Assembly (NCBI RefSeq): GCF_027887165.1
Contig: NC_077231.1
Location: 186,604,103 to 186,668,102, forward strand
Direction of reading: 5' to 3'
DNA from: Monodelphis domestica
Taxonomy: Eukaryota > Chordata > Mammalia > Didelphimorphia > Didelphidae
Length of the DNA: 64,000 nucleotides
Within the stretch, counting starts at the first letter, position 1, and each line of letters starts with the position of its first letter. Below, piece after piece: positions 57,906-64,000 of this stretch. Made by a program: the position numbers and the translations under genes. Below the pieces are notes generated by a model. The model was given only the letters and a program-made list of their open reading frames with translations. It was not told the DNA's origin and did no database searches.

Positions 57906-58375
57906 AAGTTGAAATGGAGGACAAGTCATTCACTTGTTCATAAAATCTAGAGCAACAGATGCCACTGAAGGAAAATAACAAAATATGAATTTACAGAGGT
58001 TGCAAATACAAAGGGATTTGGAGAACAGTTTTATAGCCTAACATAAGAATACTTATATACACATTTCAATACAGGAATGCTTAGAGTATGAGCCAGTATG
58101 CAAGTGCAAGGGGAATGGGAATTGGCCATATGGGAAGGGAAAAGCCAGTATTTCTCCAAGATATGTTGGCAAATATCACCCCTATTCTATGCTTACCTAT
58201 TCATTTAACTATTTTTTTAGTTTATCAAGACTTTGTTTTAATAATGCCTATATTGAAGTAAAATGAGAAATTCCATTTATGTATATTTTTTAAAAACCAC
58301 TTTGTTGTAAAATGAACAGAAAACTATAGGTAAGATCAATTGTTTTTTTCAAATCTCCATATTTGACTTGATATT

Positions 58376-59044
58376 TGTGAAGATGGGATTGACTCTCCCC
58401 TTGATTATTTTTAATTTAATCAATCCAAAGTGAGGATACTCCTACTTAATGTTAAGTGGGGGAAGTTCACAAACCACTTGCTAAACCTCCAGAAGCTACT
58501 GATTGCCCCTTAGGCAGTTTTAAGCAAATTTAAAGACTGCAATTGGTCCCCTTAAAGTGGAGGAAAGCACAGGAAGTGTTGTAAAAAAAGTCTTTAAAAA
58601 GGGTCTAAACTTCCTGTCAGGAGGTCTTAATGAGGTCTTTGAGCTCTTGAAAGATCTTGGACTGGGACTGAAACATGGAGCTACAAGTTGGATAGGTAAA
58701 AAGTTGACTCCTTTCCTGGCTTCTGGAGAGACCTCCCCTTCTTGGAGGAGGCCACATGGGTAGAACCCTTGTTTTATTCCTTACCTGGCCCTCAGACTGA
58801 AGGTCCTCCTGCTAAGGGTTAACTAGGTCTGCCTGGGTTAAGTCAGGAACCAGAGCAAATATTTAGTGTGTTAGGTTAAATACCTTAATCTAATGTCTTA
58901 CACATTTCTCTACTTTCACTCTTTCCCTCTCTTTTTTGTAAATAAAGCTGCTAAAAAGTCATTTTGTCTTGAGCTTTATTAATTTTTTAAAATTGGCAAC
59001 CACATTCTCTTATATTTAGTCCAACCATAAATTTAATCCCTTCA
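58376..59044 (+). mobile_element. Solo LTR-like unit, plus strand
   Basis: It begins near TGTGAAGATGGGATTGAC and contains AATAAA at 58941-58946. It ends in a U5-like stretch (TTGGCAACCACATTC through TTTAATCCCTTCA) whose layout parallels the end of the LTR at 11179-12141. A 68-codon frame inside (58557-58763) is not taken as a gene. Termini are approximate and no target duplication was confirmed. Confidence 0.55.
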
Positions 59045-60295
59045 ATAGGGAGGACTTTTATTTATTTATGAATTTGTTGGGGGAGGGGGGAGAGGATCAA
59101 GGGAATAGTGAAACTGATTTCGAAAAGGAGGAAAATAAAAACAGTATAAATAGACTTTTAAAAATATTCATTGATTTAGAAAAACCCACAACTCTGAAAA
59201 CTGTAAGAACTGTGATCAATACCATGACTCTTCCTTGATTCTAATGGATCAATGATGAGACATGCCATCTGACTCCTAACAGAGGCAGTAGCTTTAGGGG
59301 CAGAATGCGAGATGGATACAAAATATTCCAAAATACTTAGTGCAGGTTTAAACTTTAATAACTTCAGGAGTATATATGCTAAAAAAAAACTTACAAAATG
59401 AACACTTAAAAGGTTAATTATTTGAAAAAATTAAAATATCAACATGTTTATTGAAATTAAACATAATCATTATCATGCTGTATTGTGCAAACTTTCTGTA
59501 GCTGTAGCTGAGTGACTAAAAGGACTGAATTTGTAAACCTAGCCTTAAGATTATCCAAAGAATGAGGTTTTATTCAATTTTTTATGTGATTACAAAAGAA
59601 AAAAAAACTAATGAAAATAGATTGGGTCACCAAAAGAGCCAAGGAAGAAAACTTCCTCTACTGTGATCTATGTGTTTTGTGAAAGTGTCATCCAATAACT
59701 ATTGTACTAGAAATATGCATTGACAAGGTACCTGACCTTGTTGTTAAATTAAAGTTGTTTATTCAAAATTCATAAAACCCAATAAAAGTAAAATTTAAGT
59801 AAACTTTTAAATTATGTTTTCTGTATATTTGTAGCACTCATGAGTGAAGTTATTAAAACTTAAAAATGACACTAAGACTTTTGGGACACAATAAATTTTA
59901 GCATAAATCATTGAAAGAATTTGTTTTATGTGACTGTATTTATTACAAAGAAATTCTACTCCTCTCTCTTAGTAGGGATATAATTAAGAATAAAGAGGTT
60001 GAGGGGAGGGAGAGATACAGACATTTTACAAATACTTTTAGGTCAGATCACCATATTGTTGGTGTTGCTTAATTATTTTACTTTATTGCAAGAGGCCTCT
60101 AAAGGACTAGTGGCAATATGAAAGCATACATAAAAATGAAATATATCCATAATACTCTAAAAAGTAAAACAAATGTAATATATATTTTAAAAGTTGTATA
60201 TGCTATTTAATTCAATAAACAATTGTATTTTTCTGGGGTTTTTAAAAATAGGTAGAAATGTTGACGTGTGTCAAGTTTATAAAAAAATATAATAA
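59045..60295. other. AT-rich stretch, nothing recognised
   Basis: No coding block or repeat landmark. Confidence 0.4.
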
Positions 60296-60299
60296 AAGT

Positions 60300-60450
60300 A
60301 TATGTAAACCTGGGGTCAGGAGACTTAAATTTGAATCTCTGTTCTGTCACTTACTACCTATATGACCTTGGGCAATTCACTTAACCTGTCTGGGTCTCAG
60401 TTCCTAAAAAGTAAAATAAAGTGGTTGAAAGTAGTCTCCAGACCCATAAT
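60300..60450 (+). mobile_element. MIR-type SINE
   Basis: GGGGTCAGGAGACTTAAATT, CACTTACTACCTATATGACC, TTGGGCAATTCACTTAACCT and GTAAAATAAAGTGGTTGAAA follow MIR order. Confidence 0.8.
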
Positions 60451-61740
60451 GGATGTAAGGTTAGATTTTGGGGTTTCTGTGAACTTGGATGGGAAAAGAG
60501 TTATGTCTAAGATATTTTTATTAACCTTTCCCTTTGTATTTTATTTGCTTTTATTTTATAGAAAGGGTCTATAGGTTTCACTGGACTACCAAATGTGTGC
60601 ATATGTATCTGTAGGAGCACATCTACATAAAATCTTGCACCAGTCCTGTGATTTCATCATTGTAAGAAACTGAATGTGAAAATTTCTCCTATGGATGGTT
60701 TAACTTAAGAGCTGGCAAACTGAGGTTAAGCTAACCAAATACCAATCATTCCTGATTTTCCTCAGTGGGAGAGTTAAGAATGCTTTTTACAGTCTTAAGT
60801 GCAATAAAGCTTTATTTAAAAAGCATTCTTAGCTTTGAGAACAAAAATAAGTACCAGCTAGATTTGTGCCTCAAGTACTAGTGCTACAAAAATATATATT
60901 ATGTGAATATTTGAATGAACTTCATCTTTGTGAGTAGAGACTTTATAGAGAAAAGAAAGCATCATTATTATTAAGCTTGTGAGACAATGTATTTGATTCA
61001 TTTAAAGTTTAAAATCAACAAAAAAGTTTAAGTGCTTAAAGTAAGTTAAAATAGAATTTAAAATATAATCAATAAAATTTTTATTGTACCATTAGATAAA
61101 TTAAAATTCAAATGCTTATAGAAGGAATAGCAGCAATGTATCAAAATAATGTCTGCCTAAATTTCCTAAATGTTTAAGTCAACAGACAATGATATGAAAT
61201 AGAAAACAAATCACAACCTTTAAATAGCCCACTAAAGGGTTATAGTCAATGTAGTGATTTCTAGAGCACCTGAGACAACTGATGAATGGGGGAGCAGTGC
61301 TAAAATATGAAGAAATAAAGTTTTTAATAAATCAATCAATCTACATATTTACTTATATTCCCATAATAGTACATATTAAAACTTATGCCAATACATTTTC
61401 TGATACATTAGCTTTTTCACATTAACATTTTTAATGGAAAGCCATTAAATATTCTGTAAACAAAGATAATTTCCTAAACGTACATTACTTCTTCCTTTAA
61501 AGCATTTTTTTTTCTTTAAAACATCATAGCATTCTTAAGTTGCTCTGGAAACTGGATCCTGATTCAAAATTGACATTCTTGTTGACTCATCAATAGATTC
61601 TATAAGAGAAGCCCAACAAAATCCAGATTCAAGTTCGTGGCAGTAGTTGAGAGAAAAAGGAAGAAGAAACATTTTATTTATATTGTATATAGACATGTTG
61701 ATTTTTAGTCATTTCAGTCATATCAACTCTTCATGTGACT
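60451..61740. other. AT-rich stretch, nothing recognised
   Basis: Only short spurious frames. No splice-flanked coil exon matching the expected continuation of the ANKRD26-like gene was found. Confidence 0.4.
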
Positions 61741-61945
61741 TTATCCTTATTTAAGGTTTTATTGGCAAAAATACTTGGAATGAATTTGCCATTTCCTTTC
61801 CCACCTCATTTAATAGATGAAGAAACTCAAACAAAAAAAGATAATGTGACCTCCTCAGGGTCCCACAACTAATTTGTCTGTAACTGGATTTGAACTCACA
61901 TCTTTCTGACTCCAGGACTGGTGCACTGCCTAGCTGCCTGCCCAA
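61741..61945 (-). mobile_element. tRNA-derived SINE, minus strand
   Basis: The plus-strand text holds the reverse complement of the SINE: GAATTTGCCATTTCCTTTCC, GGATTTGAACTCACATCTTT, CTGACTCCAGGACTGGTGCA, ending CTAGCTGCC. It is the same broad type as 9169-9420. Confidence 0.8.
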
Positions 61946-63465
61946 CATATCAATTTTTTTTTCCTATTGGGACTCATTGATTTTCATCAAGGTAACAAAT
62001 TATAGGTGTGAGAATCATGGAAAAGCCTGATGGTTCAACTTAGAATTTAGTTCAGTCTTGGCATTTCAAATGCACTTGGAAGTTGTGTCTTTCTCATGGT
62101 TTTCTGGGCAGTATGTATCACATGGAGGACTTGAAGTCAGAGTCTCTTTGGAGACCTCTAATTTACAGGGTTGTATATATGTGTCAGTCATTATTACTTT
62201 ACTTAAGCTATATGTTGATTTTGGAGCAAACCATGAAATTATTCATAGAATTTTTTTTATTTCATTCTCTACAACAGAAGTTGGTATAAAATCAGCAACA
62301 ATCATGATGGTTTTGATGGCCTGTTTGCTTTTGCTCAGGTTAAACTTTATTTCCTACTTCAATATGCTTATTATTCTACCTTTGATTCACTATGAAGTCA
62401 GCCATGCCAATTATCTTATTTGTTTATTTGAGGAAAATGCGAGCCACACTTCCTTTGAGCTGCAATTTCTTTCTGATTCCTGCTTTAATTCATAACAAGG
62501 GTGTCAATTTGACCATTACCTGGAACACTAGTAGATCAATTTGTTGGTCACTGGACACAGATTGTAACTTAAGATTCTAATAGTGAAACTAATATTTAAG
62601 ATGGGTTTTGAATTATGGGATTCTTAATATCCTCTGCCCCTTGTCCCACCACTCTCCTGTTAACCACTGTGGAATCAGAAAGTTAAATGGAATAGTGGAT
62701 GTGACTTTGGTGGCTCTCTTATCCTAACAGTTCTTGAACTGGAATCTTCTGGACTGCATCCCCAACAAGTGATTGCTTAGCTTCCTACCTGAACACCAGC
62801 AGGATCTCCACACAGGCTACACAGGACAGAGGGCCAGTTTTACTTTTGTTTCAGGGGATGTTGTGGCCAAAGGCTTCATTACCTACTGACCAACCTACTG
62901 GCCTCTCTGGAACTGGCCAGGCTTCTCTTAAGAGAATAGACAGTTGATCCCTGGGATTGTTCTATTTTTCTTAATTATTAGAAAGAAAATACTGGATCTA
63001 GAACTTCTCTGCCATAGAAGCAACCATGGTTACTTTGGAATGATGAAGAGGAGGGAAGTGGTGCTGATCTAGCACCCTTGTGGGAATTTTTCAGTATATT
63101 TAATGAATGAGTTATAGCATCAAATTATAACATTTAATTTACACAATTTGGACATACCTTCATTAAGTTCCCTAGCTATATTTTTTCCAACTCCTGCTGC
63201 AAATGAAATAACATAAAAATATTATTCAGAATAATGAAGTAAATGATGAATAAGTAATTTCCGATAATATACAGAACTCAAAAAATCATTTAAAAATTGC
63301 TGACAGATGGATAGATACTCATTTAGTTTGACTATTAGTCATATACTGATTTAGCAAAGTAGTACAATTATTAACAAATTCAAGAGTTTATCATAATCCA
63401 ATATAGACAAAGAAATACATGAATTATGTTAACATAGTAATCATATACTCCAAGCAAATCTTACC
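61946..63465. other. Intergenic or intronic, nothing recognised
   Basis: A 145-codon plus frame (62058-62495) has no recognisable motif, coding-like composition or splice context. A GC-richer block at 62640-62960 is unexplained. Confidence 0.4.
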
Positions 63466-63469
63466 CTTG

Positions 63470-63837
63470 TGTAAACAGAATCTGCTACACCCTGCCCCGA
63501 GTTCATCCTACCTCCCTGCGTGGCTGGATATTATGTGGACACTCCAAACAGAGGTCACAGGTGAAGAGCCCTAGGAACATGACCAGAACGAAAGGCTACA
63601 AGTCTGTGTCAAGAGTGAGAATAAATGTGTGGTACATGACACAGGCTCTCTCTATTCCTTTGGACAGCAGCAGTGGAGGACCATGGCTGAGAGAGACAGC
63701 CATGTACAGAACCACGTGGTTAGAGTTAGGTTAGATTAGGCTTAAATCTCTATATGTCCGTTTTCTCTATTTCAAGTGATTATTAGTAAACTCTATGGAA
63801 AATAAGAACGTGGAGTTTTTTATTTAATTATAACACA
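63470..63837 (+). mobile_element. Solo LTR-like unit, plus strand
   Basis: It begins TGTAAACAGAATCTGC and ends ATTTAATTATAACACA, with an AATAAATG signal at about 63621. Possible 4-bp duplications CTTG/CTTT flank it (one mismatch). LTR family not recognised. Confidence 0.45.
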
Positions 63838-64000
63838 CTTTTTAATATCCATTTTTGCCAATTCAATTTTTTCTTTGAAAATAAAATCAACTTCTGACCC
63901 TGTACTTTAAAACAATTCCAAATATTAATACTTGACTTCATTAAGCTACAGAGACTCTAATCACAAAATGAATACTTACAATGAGAAAAGTGGAAAACAA

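Noticed and set aside
58557..58763. 68-codon frame as a small protein gene
   Set aside because: It lies inside an LTR-like unit and has no recognisable domain.
62058..62495. 145-codon plus frame as a membrane protein gene
   Set aside because: Hydrophobicity follows from T-rich codons. No motif, splice context or similarity was recognised.

Overview
The window is a piece of a vertebrate nuclear genome, most likely marsupial (opossum or a relative; species not determinable by eye). The evidence is L1 LINEs with marsupial-type ORF1/ORF2 proteins, several copies of the abundant marsupial tRNA-derived SINE, older MIR, L2 and CR1/L3-like repeats, AT-rich intergenic DNA, and one gene split into short exons by GT-AG introns. 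There are no bacterial-type genes, rRNAs or CRISPR arrays.

Layout. 1-6513 is a minus-strand L1 (L1-A), split by a solo LTR inside its reverse transcriptase. 6640-10870 holds a two-copy unclassified repeat (one copy broken by a 5'-truncated L1) and SINEs. 10868-12700 is a plus-strand L1 5' end carrying a second solo LTR of the same family as the one in L1-A. 12.7-19.1 kb is mostly AT-rich DNA with a minus-strand LTR, a fragment of the same LTR family and an L2. 19145-20262 is a CpG-bearing fragment of an RTE-like non-LTR retrotransposon, directly followed by a second long minus-strand L1 (L1-B, to 26385). 26.4-32.7 kb is AT-rich with MIR relics. 32.7-38.2 kb is an old plus-strand L1 (L1-D) with a SINE inserted between clean target-site duplications.

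The only host gene seen runs on the plus strand from 40494 to beyond 51833. It has six coding exons (239, 181, 129, 951, 150 and 71 nt) with canonical splice sites and compatible phases, and they join into one open frame. The product is a long coiled coil that closely resembles the C-terminal half of ANKRD26 (and its CCDC144/ANKRD-family relatives). No ankyrin-repeat exon was recognised upstream and no terminal exon downstream, so both ends are outside the window or in undetected exons. The acceptor of the 951-nt exon is built from a (TG)9 repeat.

Downstream, 54057-57859 is a non-coding class I-type endogenous retrovirus. It has two LTRs, a primer-binding-site candidate, a polypurine tract and a 5-bp target duplication (one mismatch) that places it inside an older MIR. 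A plus-strand L1 3' end lies within it. Two more LTR-like units (58376-59044, 63470-63837), MIRs and a SINE fill the rest.

Most long open frames in this window are retrotransposon remnants or their antisense shadows. Repeat family names are by recognition only; no database search was possible.
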